A stretch of 31,204 bases of DNA from assembly GCA_051011595.1 (NCBI GenBank), contig JBPCTQ010000062.1:1-31204 (forward strand), read 5' to 3'. The stretch is from JAOUEE01 sp051011595 (GTDB lineage Bacteria; Actinomycetota; Acidimicrobiia; Acidimicrobiales; SHLQ01). Positions 9,023-17,435 of this stretch are shown one piece after another; position 1 is the stretch's first letter; each line of letters begins with the position of its first letter. The notes beneath the pieces are model-generated. The model ran no database searches, had not been told where the DNA came from, and was given only the letters and a program-made list of their open reading frames with translations. The position numbers and the translations under genes were made by a program.

Positions 9023-9661
9023 TCAGCACATGTATCGGCCCCTCGCACCGGGTCGATTGTGTGTCGTCAGCATCCTTGTGTGAAAGAAGGAGCAGATGTC
9101 CTCGCCGGCTGGTAGTGCGATCATCTGGTCAGAGGCGAGCAGTCCGGTCGCCCAGTCCTCGATGACGAACCACCGCCGACCCGCAAACGAGGGGACAGCG
9201 CCTCGAACGAACACACCGTCTCGAAGTACCGGTGAGACGCGTCGTCGATGATGAGGTCGATCGGATCGGAACCGACACCCCGATCAACGGCGGCGAGCAG
9301 CGAGGAGCGATCGCGCTGGTCGATGCCACCGTGCACCGACAAGACGTCGCCCAGGCCCGCGGCGTCGGCGAACCCCTCCAGGGCCGGGAACTCGAGGTCG
9401 ATGTCGATGGCCGCCAGTCGGTCGGGTCGTGCATAGGCGGCAAGAAACGCCGCGCACACACCTTCGTAGATGCCGACGTCGACGATCGTCCGGGGGCACA
9501 GGTCGTCGAGCAGCTCCGGCGTACGAGGTGATCATTCCGCGCGACTTGGGTATCAGGAACCGGTCGGGGGTGGACCGCCCCTCACCCAGTGCGGCGGCCA
9601 CGAATGTCGTACCACCGAGCCGGAGCTCGGTCAGGGCGTCCCATTCGAGTTTCGTAGCCAT
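9023..9661 (-). pseudogene. Class I SAM-dependent methyltransferase remnant, two frameshifts
   Basis: Three pieces in different frames read as one protein. From the ATG at 9661: MATKLEWDALTELRLGG to MITSYA; then a shift near 9516-9520 into ELLDDLCPRTIVDVGIYEGV, which carries SAM motif I (VDVGxxxG), and on through IDLIIDDASHRYFETV; then a second shift near 9174-9175, after RLRVGG, into WFVIEDWATGLLAS, ending at a TGA at 9025-9023. The second shift looks like loss of one G from a GGG run. The DDASH and FVIEDW signatures belong to the Methyltransf_24-like family. The 3' end lies 27 bp from tRNA-Gly and appears truncated. Two shifts within 350 bp indicate a pseudogene or low-quality assembly; no function is expected unless the sequence is wrong. 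Confidence 0.8.
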
Positions 9662-9713
9662 CAGCGCCAAGGGAACAGGGCCGTGACCAACCACGGTCAA
9701 GTCGGCCGGCCCG

Positions 9714-9737
9714 ACTGCCCCTGCCCCTGCCCCTGCC
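9714..9737. repeat. Short CTGCCC tandem repeat
   Basis: Four near-perfect copies of the hexamer CTGCCC follow one another in the 161-bp non-coding stretch (9662-9822) between the methyltransferase remnant and the tadE-like gene. No promoter could be assigned in this stretch. Confidence 0.6.
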
Positions 9738-9822
9738 ACCTCGCGGGCAAGCGCGAGGTGTGGTCGAACCGCTGGCCGGTCTCCGGCCTCAAGGAATTGG
9801 TGCTGTGGGCCGATAGGCCTAC

Positions 9823-10293
9823 ATGCGGCCATCCCTCCAACCGACGAACTCGAAAGATCGCGGCGGGGCACTCGTGGAGATCGCCGTCGTCATCCCGCTG
9901 CTGTTCCTCTTCCTCTTCGCCATCGTCGAGTTCGGGTGGAGCTTCACCCAGCACCTCGATGTGCGCCACGGCGCTCGCGAAACTGCCCGCCTCACGGCGG
10001 TGAACCTCAACCCGGGAGATCTCGACCCGTCCTCGCAAGCCTGGGGGATCGCCGCGCTCGGGTGCACCCGGCTGGAGGATCCGTCAGGCACCACCATCCA
10101 GATCGAGTTGTCCGACGTCACGGCTACCGAGGTCGGCGATCTCGCCACCGTGACGATCTCGCGAGACTACGAACAGCTGACGGGCTACCTCGACCCGGTG
10201 TTCCGCAACCTGTCCCTCGACAGTGAGCTCGAGTTCCGCCTGGAGCAGGCGGCGACCTGGGAATCGATGAACACCCCGTTCACCTGCCCATGA
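9823..10293 (+). CDS. TadE-like pilus assembly / pseudopilin protein
   Basis: 156 residues. The N-terminus carries the TadE signature: charged lead, then GGALVEIAVVIPLLFLF and LFAIVEFGWSF (about 14-41), i.e. a single membrane helix with the conserved Glu19, followed by an extracellular domain with the usual ARETARLTAVN helix. TadE-family proteins are minor pseudopilins of the Tad secretion and pilus apparatus. Its stop overlaps the next start (ATGA at 10290-10293), so it begins a three-gene operon with a tadG-like gene and a long Flp pilin. No strong Shine-Dalgarno precedes the ATG. The Tad ATPase, platform and prepilin peptidase genes are not in the window. Confidence 0.85.
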   Translation: MRPSLQPTNSKDRGGALVEIAVVIPLLFLFLFAIVEFGWSFTQHLDVRHGARETARLTAVNLNPGDLDPSSQAWGIAALGCTRLEDPSGTTIQIELSDVTATEVGDLATVTISRDYEQLTGYLDPVFRNLSLDSELEFRLEQAATWESMNTPFTCP

Positions 10294-11891
10294 GGCCATC
10301 AACAACCGGGCGACGGCAGAAGCGACGGGATCGCGGCGTGGTGATCTACCTGGTGGTGGCCTCGATGATGGTCACCATCGCGATGACGGCCTTCGCCACC
10401 GATATCGCCATGTTGTACAACGAGCGGCGCAACGATCAGAGCCTGGCCGACGTCGCGGCGCTCGGCGCCATTCAGGACACGGCGACGTCAGATGCCGCAG
10501 TGGTTGCGAGCGTGAAGACGTTGCTGAGCGGGCCCGGCGAGGATCCGTTCACCGACGCCGAGCTGGACTCCTGCGTGGTGGCGGACATCCCATCCGGCTT
10601 CACGGCCGACGCGGGTGCCAGCTGCGTGTCCTTCAACAGTGGCCGAACCGCAGTGCGCGTCGAAGTTCCCACTCGGTCGCTGGGAACCTCGTTCGCCGGC
10701 ATCTTCGGTATCACCGATCTCGACCACTCGGCGTGGGCCATCGCCGGGCTCGACAATCCGGGGCTCGGCAACGTGTTGCCCTTCGGATTGGCCGCTGACG
10801 CAGGCACGTTCGAATGCGTGAAGGTCGGGGCCGGCAACGTCCCCGACCCGATGTGTTCGGGCGCCAACACCGGCAACTTCGGGTTCCTGAACTTCGGGCT
10901 CCACGGCGACCCCACCAAGGGCACCACCCAGAACTGCGTCGGCAACGGCCGCAATCGAGTGCCGATCAACATCGCCCAAGGGATCGACCACCTGCTGTCG
11001 ATCTACGGGGCAGAACCACATCTGACTACAGCCGTCGGCGACACCGATTCGTGCGGTACTCCACCCCGACCCAATGCCGCCACCACCCTCACCGGCAACA
11101 CGCCGCAGGTCATCGGTGACGGTGTCATGGCCGGATCTGGCTTTCCCGATGGAGGCCCGGCCCGACTCCAACGGACCGGACTGCTCTCCTGGGGAGCGCC
11201 GACCACTTCGGTGGCCGGCCACGACCTCGATGACACGCCCCTGTGGGAGTTCATCCCTGTTGATCTGTTCGGCCACAACGTGCCCAACTCCTGTCACCGC
11301 CAGCAGTTCGTGGGCGAGACCGGCGGCATGGACACCGAGAACGACGGCATCATGTCGGCCCTCCCCAACCCGATCGAGGCCCACCTCACGACCATGCCTC
11401 GCGAGACGCGGATGACCAAGCTGCTCGAACGCTGCATCTCCCACTACGAAGGCAACACCTGGGACGACGGGGGTGCGCTGTCACCACCGGAGTCGCCCTC
11501 GGGGTGCACGCTCAGTTGCTCCGACCCGGTCTTCTCCCGCAATGGTGCGACTGACGGTGCCTACGACCTCTGGGACATCCAGTACTCGCCGCGATTCGCT
11601 TACCTCCCTCGTCTCAACCTGACGGCGTCCCAGCTCGGCGGCACGACCGGGGTCGTGTTCACCGAGTTCGAGCCGGTCTGGATCCAGCGGCTGTACGCCG
11701 GAAACTGCAGCAACAGTGGCTGCGACACGGTCTTCGATCCAGGTGTGTACTACTCCGACAGCGTGACGTCGGGAAAGGTCAATGCCATGACGGCTTTCGT
11801 GTTCCCGGCCGGAATCCTTCCCGGTGAGCTCGACGATGTCGATGCCCCCAACAAGGTGGGCGTCAACCAGTTCGTGGGTCTGCTCCGATGA
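10290..11891 (+). CDS. TadG-like (Tad domain) Cys-rich extracellular protein
   Basis: 533 residues. The N-terminal Tad region is RDRGVVIYLVVASMMVTIAM, then TAFATDIAMLYNERRNDQSLADVAALGA, the typical helix of TadG/TadE-like proteins with the LADVAALGA motif. The remaining 450 or so residues are extracellular, Gly/Asn-rich and contain about a dozen cysteines, several close together (GCTLSC, GNCSNSGC), suggesting disulfides. No named domain was recognised there; no clear MIDAS (DxSxS) motif was seen, so it is not an evident von Willebrand TadG. The start overlaps the tadE-like stop and the stop overlaps the next pilin start, both as ATGA, so the three proteins are probably made together. Confidence 0.82.
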   Translation: MRPSTTGRRQKRRDRGVVIYLVVASMMVTIAMTAFATDIAMLYNERRNDQSLADVAALGAIQDTATSDAAVVASVKTLLSGPGEDPFTDAELDSCVVADIPSGFTADAGASCVSFNSGRTAVRVEVPTRSLGTSFAGIFGITDLDHSAWAIAGLDNPGLGNVLPFGLAADAGTFECVKVGAGNVPDPMCSGANTGNFGFLNFGLHGDPTKGTTQNCVGNGRNRVPINIAQGIDHLLSIYGAEPHLTTAVGDTDSCGTPPRPNAATTLTGNTPQVIGDGVMAGSGFPDGGPARLQRTGLLSWGAPTTSVAGHDLDDTPLWEFIPVDLFGHNVPNSCHRQQFVGETGGMDTENDGIMSALPNPIEAHLTTMPRETRMTKLLERCISHYEGNTWDDGGALSPPESPSGCTLSCSDPVFSRNGATDGAYDLWDIQYSPRFAYLPRLNLTASQLGGTTGVVFTEFEPVWIQRLYAGNCSNSGCDTVFDPGVYYSDSVTSGKVNAMTAFVFPAGILPGELDDVDAPNKVGVNQFVGLLR

Positions 11892-12451
11892 GATGGTCAC
11901 GATTCAGACGATCCAGCCGGGCGGCCAGCGTCACGGAGTATGCGCTGGCTCTGGGAGCGACGGTCATCCTGGTCCTCGCCGGCCTGAACAGCCTGGAGGA
12001 CGAGGTGACGAGTGAGCTCGACGACCGCGGCCAGAGCATCGGTCAGCCCGACGTCACTGGCGTCACCGTCTCGACCACCACCACCGCTGTACCCACGACA
12101 ACAACCCCCTCGCCCACGACCACCACCGCGGCCGGCACCGTCTCGATCTCGATGTTGGCCTCCACCTCCAACTGGTCCGGCGGCAAGTGGGTGGCCACCG
12201 TCGAGGTCACCTTGAGCGACGGCAGCGGCAATCCCGTCGTGGGTGCCGAGATCGAAGCCGAGTGGTCCGAGCCCTTCGTCAGCGAGACCTCATGTGTCAC
12301 CGATGCCACCAGCAACTGTTCGATGACGCAGTGGAATCTCAACTCGAATCGCGACTCGACCACTTGGTCGGTTGTCGGTGTGGTGGCGTCGGGCCTGGTC
12401 TATGACGCCGACGCCAACGTGGTCTCCGAGATCGTCGTCACCAGACCTTGA
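11888..12451 (+). CDS. Long Flp-type pilin with Thr/Pro stalk and C-terminal beta-rich domain
   Basis: 187 residues with the same architecture as the lone pilin at 3036-3707. Prepilin: basic residues 1-11, cleavage predicted after A12, ASVTEY with Glu17 at +5 and Tyr18 at +6, then the ALALGATVILVLAGLNSLED helix. A Thr/Pro linker spans about 60-82 (TTTTAVPTTTTPSPTTTT). The C-terminal 100 residues resemble an Ig-like beta domain (NWSGGKWVATVEVTLSDGSG, GAEIEAEWSE) with Cys136 and Cys144 placed for a disulfide. It is the last gene of the tadE-tadG-pilin operon, overlapping by ATGA. Likely a surface fibre subunit with an exposed binding or shielding domain; ligand unknown. The 202 bp after it (12452-12653) show no supported gene. 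Confidence 0.78.
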   Translation: MRWSRFRRSSRAASVTEYALALGATVILVLAGLNSLEDEVTSELDDRGQSIGQPDVTGVTVSTTTTAVPTTTTPSPTTTTAAGTVSISMLASTSNWSGGKWVATVEVTLSDGSGNPVVGAEIEAEWSEPFVSETSCVTDATSNCSMTQWNLNSNRDSTTWSVVGVVASGLVYDADANVVSEIVVTRP

Positions 12452-12653
12452 CGATCGGCCCTGGGCCACATCGCCGACCTGGCGCCAAGGAGCACGGCGA
12501 CCGGATGATCACCCCGGCAGCGGCCACGGGCCGTCGGTCACCCGGCCGGTGCGATTCCCCCGCCCGTCGAGATCGACGAACGGGGCGGCATCTACGTGCT
12601 CGTCGACAGGGACCCGTGCACCACTGGCGGTACACGTTCGTCCCCCGTCCGAG

Positions 12654-14669
12654 TCAGCGTTCGTAGCGCACGATGCCGTAGGTGGTGGTGTGCATGAGGC
12701 GGCCCTCCTGATCGAGGAACACCCCGGAGTACCGGGTGTTGTACCGCTGCGACCCCGTCACGTAGTGGAAGGCCGACGCACCGCTGGTCCAGTCGAGCGC
12801 CTCCATGGTCCAGTCACCGTTGCGGGCACCGACGGTGTACATGAGGTCGGACCGGGTGGACACCATGGGGACACCGTTGGTGGACGACACCTGATCGTTG
12901 GTCCAGGCATCGTTGAGCTGCTGGGTCAGGGGGTCCCACTCGAACTTCTGGATCCCGTGTGGGGTGAAGGCCGGGTCGTTGCCGGCATAACCGACCAACA
13001 ACAGGTTGCCCACGCCAGGGAACCCGGCCGGCACCGATGCCGGTTCGTTGTTGACCACAGCAGCGCCGTAGCCACCGACGATGACCGACTGTTCACTCTG
13101 CACGTCGGTGTTGGTGGGGTCATCGAAATCGGCCGCTAGCTGGCCGGCGATACGCGGATCGGGCGCTCCGGGCAGCTGTTGCCAGCCGGCCGGAATGTCG
13201 TTGCGCCAGAACAGCACGACGTTCATCAGGTCCTCGCCGTCGGTGATGACCACGAATTGATCCTCGTCACCGAAGCCCATGAGGCTCGGCGTGGCCCCGG
13301 TACCGATGCCGCGACCGTTGAGGAACGACGCTGTCCAGGCCCCGTCGGCGGGATCGATCGACAGGGTCGAGCCGTTCCAGACGACCTTGTGCATCTCGTC
13401 GAGCGACGGCACGTAGATGCCGCCGTCGGCATCGACCGCTGCGCTGTTGCGCACCCAATCGGCCGCCCCCGGCCGGAAGCCGGCTTCGAGCATGGCCGCA
13501 TTGTGGGCCGGAGCCACCTCGTTGCCGGGGAGCTCGATGGCCTGATACGACGAGAAGTCGCGCTCGGCCAGGACCACCCAGCCCTCGCTGGTGACGAGGG
13601 CCAATTTGCCGTCGAAGGTCATGTTGGCCCCGACGAAGTTGCCGCCGATCTCGGCCGGTTTCTGCCACTCGTCGATGAGCTCGATGGGCGAGTCGGGGTC
13701 GGTCGGGTCGACGTCGCCGTAGGCGATGATCGATGTCGCGCCACCGACGAACAGTGTGTTGTCGACGTCGAGCACGTAGTAGACCCCGGCCAAACCGGCC
13801 AGCTCCTCGGCCGCCAACGGGAAGGCCGCGAACGCCAGGTCGTCGCCGGTGAGGCTGTCGAGCAGGTTGATGCGGGTGTCGGCCGTGGCTTCGTCCATCA
13901 GCGTCGGCTTGATCGGCAGCTCGGCGATGGTCTCCAGCGTGTCGTAGTCGACCTTGGAGATCCGGTCGCCGCCGTTGCTCCAGATCACGCGGTCACCGTT
14001 GGGATACTCCGGTGAGATGGCCACTCCGAAGTGGGCCGGACCCAGGTGACCGTAGGAGAGCGCCGCACTGTCGAGGGTCTCGGTGGGCCCCAGCGGTCCC
14101 GGGGCCAGGAGGCTGTCGCTCTGGGCCGCATTGAGGTGGCCGATGGGTGCCACGCTGTCGGCCATGAAGGGGTTGACGGGCGGGGCCGCCGGTGTGGGCG
14201 GCGAAGGGGCGAGCCACATGGTGAACAGCTGCACGTTGGGGTCGCCGGGGATGTAGATGGCGCCGGCCAGCTTGGTTCGCGAACCACCCGGGAAGCCGAA
14301 GGCGAAGGCCAGCCCGGCGTGGGTGGACTGGTCGCTCGGGTCGGTGAAGACACCGAGACCGGAGAAGACGGAGAGGCCACCGAAGCTTCCTCGCCGCTCC
14401 ATGACCATCCGGAGCCCGTCGTCGACGAAGACCCGCTCACCCAGCTCGAAGGAGGTGAGGTCGCCGCCGGCGTCGTAGTCGGTGCGATAGGTGGCCATAT
14501 TGGCCGATTCGAGATCGATCGTGCCGCCCCCGGTCACCTTGAGGGTGATGTCGGGTGCTCCGACGTGATCGGCCGCGGCCGGTGAATGCACACCCGCGGC
14601 GCCGATCAGACCGAGCATGGTCAACAGCACGAGCAGTCGTCGGACACGAAGACTTCGGAATTGCGGCAT
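12654..14669 (-). CDS. Secreted protein of unknown function, probable beta-propeller
   Basis: 671 residues. A classical signal peptide covers about 1-34: basic RSLRVRR, hydrophobic LLVLLTMLGLIGAAG, ending SPAAADH. No later membrane segment was seen, so export to the surface or medium is expected. The body has recurring blade-like segments such as RISKVDYDTLETIAELPI, IIAYGDVDP, MTFDGKLALVTSEGWVVLAE, AVDADGGIYVPSLDEMHKVVW, FVVITDGEDLMNVVLFW, SDLMYTVGARNGDWTMEALDW and the final EGRLMHTTTYGIVRY. This alternation of strands with display-type phrases suggests a propeller of PQQ/quinoprotein-like fold, without recognisable cofactor ligands. It is divergent from a TetR gene with two palindromes between them, so TetR control is likely. 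The family was not recognised. Confidence 0.8.
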   Translation of the reverse strand: MPQFRSLRVRRLLVLLTMLGLIGAAGVHSPAAADHVGAPDITLKVTGGGTIDLESANMATYRTDYDAGGDLTSFELGERVFVDDGLRMVMERRGSFGGLSVFSGLGVFTDPSDQSTHAGLAFAFGFPGGSRTKLAGAIYIPGDPNVQLFTMWLAPSPPTPAAPPVNPFMADSVAPIGHLNAAQSDSLLAPGPLGPTETLDSAALSYGHLGPAHFGVAISPEYPNGDRVIWSNGGDRISKVDYDTLETIAELPIKPTLMDEATADTRINLLDSLTGDDLAFAAFPLAAEELAGLAGVYYVLDVDNTLFVGGATSIIAYGDVDPTDPDSPIELIDEWQKPAEIGGNFVGANMTFDGKLALVTSEGWVVLAERDFSSYQAIELPGNEVAPAHNAAMLEAGFRPGAADWVRNSAAVDADGGIYVPSLDEMHKVVWNGSTLSIDPADGAWTASFLNGRGIGTGATPSLMGFGDEDQFVVITDGEDLMNVVLFWRNDIPAGWQQLPGAPDPRIAGQLAADFDDPTNTDVQSEQSVIVGGYGAAVVNNEPASVPAGFPGVGNLLLVGYAGNDPAFTPHGIQKFEWDPLTQQLNDAWTNDQVSSTNGVPMVSTRSDLMYTVGARNGDWTMEALDWTSGASAFHYVTGSQRYNTRYSGVFLDQEGRLMHTTTYGIVRYER

Positions 14670-14718
14670 GGAAACCCCCTGGTTCAGCGCGCGCCACTCT
14701 TGGACACATTCGCAACTT

Positions 14719-14735
14719 TGTCAACTGTGTTGACA
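14719..14735. promoter_or_regulatory. Perfect palindrome, probable TetR operator
   Basis: TGTCAAC-TGT-GTTGACA: perfect 7-bp arms around a 3-bp centre, lying between the divergent TetR gene and the secreted-protein gene. The right arm contains TTGACA (14730-14735), which could serve as a -35 box, so bound repressor would block it. Confidence 0.65.
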
Positions 14736-14757
14736 TATCGTTGGATTTGTATACCAA

Positions 14758-14772
14758 CTGGTGGTCCACCAG
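14758..14772. promoter_or_regulatory. Second perfect palindrome upstream of the TetR gene
   Basis: CTGGTGG-T-CCACCAG: perfect 7-bp arms around one base, 23 bp upstream of the TetR GTG start and 22 bp after the first palindrome. The arms are unrelated to those of the first element, so it may be a second operator for another factor or a hairpin in the TetR leader. Confidence 0.5.
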
Positions 14773-14794
14773 GACTCCGCCCCGAGGTACCGCT

Positions 14795-15436
14795 GTGTCA
14801 ATCGATCACACCGCCGGATCAGACCGTGCCGGGACAACCCAGCCGGCTGCGACCCCGGTGTCGTGGCTGCGAGAGGACCGCACCGAGCTCGCCGTCGGTC
14901 GTATCCTCTCCGCGGCCGGAGAGGCGTTCGCCGACGACGGCGTCGAGGGCACCACCATGGCCGACATCGCCCGACGAGCGGGCTGCTCGAGAGCCACGCT
15001 CTACTCCTACTTCGCCAACCGCGATTCGCTGCGGGCGGCGTTCTTCGGCCAAGCCGCCATCGGTCTCGCCCAGGAGGCCCAGCACCACGTGGCCGACATC
15101 GACGATCCGGCCCGACGGATCGTCGAGGCCATCCTGTTCACCGTCGACCGGGTGCGGGCCACGCCGATCCTCTTCGCCCGGTTCGGTCAGGGCCAACTGG
15201 CCGCCACCGCCACCGTGGCCAACAGTGCCGAGTTGCTCGACGAGATCAGTGTGGGATTCGTGGGCGGCATCGATCCCTCGCTGGTGAGCGACCGACTGCT
15301 GGCCCGCTGGATCGTACGAGCCATCATGTCGCTGCTCACGCTGCCCGCCGCCGACGCCGCCGAGGAACGGGCGCTGATCGAACGACTGGTGGCGCCCGGG
15401 CTCATATCCACTCCCCAGCCGGCCTCCGCCGGCTGA
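14795..15436 (+). CDS. TetR/AcrR family transcriptional regulator
   Basis: 213 residues. The N-terminal DNA-binding domain is clear: AVGRILSAAGEAFADDGVEG, TTMADIARRAGCSRATLYSYF and ANRDSLRAAF, the TetR helix-turn-helix with its YxYF end. The C-terminal ligand domain is divergent. The frame is open far upstream, but GTG at 14795 has GAGG 7 nt before it and fits the usual 25-35 residue lead before the HTH; upstream codons cover the palindromes and are unlikely to be translated. It is divergent from the secreted protein and tail-to-tail with the SDR gene. Ligand unknown. Confidence 0.88.
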   Translation: MSIDHTAGSDRAGTTQPAATPVSWLREDRTELAVGRILSAAGEAFADDGVEGTTMADIARRAGCSRATLYSYFANRDSLRAAFFGQAAIGLAQEAQHHVADIDDPARRIVEAILFTVDRVRATPILFARFGQGQLAATATVANSAELLDEISVGFVGGIDPSLVSDRLLARWIVRAIMSLLTLPAADAAEERALIERLVAPGLISTPQPASAG

Positions 15437-15444
15437 CATCGCGT

Positions 15445-16188
15445 TCAGCTCAACGAGTACCCGCCGTCGACGCAGAGCGTCTGCCCGGTGATGAAACGGG
15501 CCTCGGGGCTGGAGAGGAACAAGAACGCCGGCACCACGTCGGCCACCTCGCCCCATCGCTGCATCGGCACCTTGGCCAGCTCGGGACCCTCCAACTCGGG
15601 GACCCCCTTCATCACCGAGGTCATCCCCGTCTCGATCAACCCCGGCGCAACGGCATTGACCCGCACGCCCTGCGTCGCCCACACCAGGCCCAGGTGTTTG
15701 GTCATCGCCACGATCCCGGCCTTGGCCGCTCCGTACCCCGGCACCATCGGCACCGGACGGAACGAGCTCATGCTGGCCAGGTTGACCACGCTGGCTCCGC
15801 CCTCGTGGTCGCTCGCCGACAGCGCCGGCTGGCAGCCGACCGAGAGCCGATAGGCGCCGAACAGGTTGAGCGCGGCCGAGGCCTCGAACCCATCGGGGGT
15901 CGACTCGTCGAGCCCGTCGGGAAAGTTGGCACCTGCGTTGTTGACGAGCACATCGAGGTGTTCGATCGACCGGGCCAGCTGGTCGACCGCGTGGCCGTCA
16001 CGGATGTCGAGCTGGCGGTACTCGAAGCGAGCAAGATCGACGTCGTACGCACCGGCTGTTGCCCGGGTGCCGGTGAGGGTGACCGTGGCCCCGGCGTCGG
16101 CGAACGCATTGGCCACGCCGTGTCCGATGCCGCTGGTGCCCCCGGTGATGAGCACATGCCGTCCACCGAAGTCGAAGGTCGTGGTCAC
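15445..16188 (-). CDS. Short-chain dehydrogenase/reductase (classical SDR)
   Basis: 247 residues, NAD(P)-dependent oxidoreductase. Cofactor motif TGGTSGIG (15-22), NNAG (83-86), catalytic Ser139 region (NLASMSS), Tyr152 and Lys156 (GYGAAKAG), and the C-terminal ITGQTLCVDGGYS typical of classical SDRs. Substrate is not predictable. It overlaps the SGNH hydrolase stop by 4 bp (ATGA), so the two form an operon. Ester hydrolysis followed by alcohol oxidation of the same compound would be a reasonable pairing, but that is inference. Confidence 0.92.
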   Translation of the reverse strand: MTTTFDFGGRHVLITGGTSGIGHGVANAFADAGATVTLTGTRATAGAYDVDLARFEYRQLDIRDGHAVDQLARSIEHLDVLVNNAGANFPDGLDESTPDGFEASAALNLFGAYRLSVGCQPALSASDHEGGASVVNLASMSSFRPVPMVPGYGAAKAGIVAMTKHLGLVWATQGVRVNAVAPGLIETGMTSVMKGVPELEGPELAKVPMQRWGEVADVVPAFLFLSSPEARFITGQTLCVDGGYSLS

Positions 16189-17339
16189 AGACCCGACCCC
16201 TGAAGGGCGGGACCGACCAGGCCGGCCGAACCGAAGACCAGGGCTGCGAACCGTTCGCCGATCAGCTCGTAGCCGTCGCCGTCGGGATGCAGGCCATCGG
16301 GCAGCAGGTGTTGGTCCTCGGGACCGAACAGCTCGAGGCCATCGAGATAGTGGAGGTGCCGATCACCCTGCTGATGTCGAAGTTCGACCACCTCGGCCAA
16401 CAGGGTGCGCATGTCGGTCAGGGTGAGAGCACTCTCGTCCTCGGGGTTGCCGGTGGCCTCGAAGCGGCCGTTGGCAGCCACCACCGTTGGGCCCGGACGT
16501 TCCTCAGCCGATGGGCTGAAAATCGGCGACGCCAACACGATGGGCACCTCGGGGTGGCCATCGCGAACCGTGTCGAGGAATCCGTACATGTTGGGGACGA
16601 ACGTGCGGCGGTTGAGGCTGGCCCGGTTCATGATGTTGATCCCGACCTTCATGGTGATGACGTCGGCCGGCAGATCGCGGATGTGGCGGGCGACGTATTG
16701 GTCGAGGTGGCACGAACCGCCGAGGCCCAGCGAATGGAGGTGGAGATCGGACTGGTGGGCCACGAGGGCCGGCCACGCCCGACCGGGGCTGTGCGCTTCA
16801 CCACACTGCGAGATCGAGCTGCCGTAGTGGACCCAGCGGGGACGGCGGTCGGCCGCGGTTGCGACGGTGGCGCCGTCGGCCACCCGCAACGATCCGATGG
16901 TGACCGAACCGGCTGTGGGCAACCACAGCTCGACGGTCTTGTTGTGGGATCCGAGGTCGTCGAAACGGAAACACACCGGGCCGCCCTCGTGGAACTCCAC
17001 GTCGGGGGGGCCTCCCGGCCCGATCACGATCCGGTGACCGCCTTCCTGGCGTTGCGTACTCACCAGTCGACCGTCGAGCACCAGATCGACCGGCGCGCTC
17101 GTGTCGGTGCGACCGATCGCTGCCATCACCAGAACGGTGGGCGTCATGTCGAGCTCGACGACCGGCGAGTCGGTCTGCAGCACCACTCGCACCCCCGACG
17201 GCGACTGCGACGCCATCATGGTCATCATGTCGAGCAACGGCTCGCTTTCACGGGGCAGGCGACGGGGCGCCACCCCACCGGCCAGGTAGGCGGCGCCGAC
17301 CACTTCGGCCGCACCCTCACCGAGTGTCACGTCCTGCAT
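16185..17339 (-). CDS. SGNH/GDSL-family hydrolase with N-terminal beta domain
   Basis: 384 residues. The C-terminal half has the SGNH blocks: block I YGSSIS with nucleophile Ser175, block II Gly208 (GLGGSCH), block III GIN with Asn235 (KVGINIMN), and block V DGLHPDG with Asp348 and His351. The N-terminal 150 residues look like a beta sandwich (VVLQTDSPVVELDM, DVEFHEGGPVCFRFDD), as in SsfX3-type and CE2-type SGNH enzymes. It would act as esterase, acyltransferase or deacetylase. No signal peptide was seen. The frame is open to 17411, but the ATG at 17339 follows AGGGGGGACC and is preferred. On the minus strand a TAGAGT hexamer (17368-17373) may be its -10. It heads the operon with the SDR. Confidence 0.88.
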   Translation of the reverse strand: MQDVTLGEGAAEVVGAAYLAGGVAPRRLPRESEPLLDMMTMMASQSPSGVRVVLQTDSPVVELDMTPTVLVMAAIGRTDTSAPVDLVLDGRLVSTQRQEGGHRIVIGPGGPPDVEFHEGGPVCFRFDDLGSHNKTVELWLPTAGSVTIGSLRVADGATVATAADRRPRWVHYGSSISQCGEAHSPGRAWPALVAHQSDLHLHSLGLGGSCHLDQYVARHIRDLPADVITMKVGINIMNRASLNRRTFVPNMYGFLDTVRDGHPEVPIVLASPIFSPSAEERPGPTVVAANGRFEATGNPEDESALTLTDMRTLLAEVVELRHQQGDRHLHYLDGLELFGPEDQHLLPDGLHPDGDGYELIGERFAALVFGSAGLVGPALQGSGL

Positions 17340-17435
17340 GGTCCCCCCTGCCCGGTCGGGCGGAACTCTAGTGGGCCCGCCCGGGGCCGCGGCCGGCTTG
17401 ACGCACCCCATCGCCGGCGACGGAGACTGGGCGAG

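Noticed and set aside
12452..12653. Possible small genes in the gap after the second pilin
   Set aside because: Short frames exist on both strands, but none has a start with a ribosome site or a recognisable product.
16287..17435. Upstream extension of the frame of the 338-residue protein
   Set aside because: It runs antisense through the SGNH hydrolase; the start at 17436 gives a sensible N-terminus.
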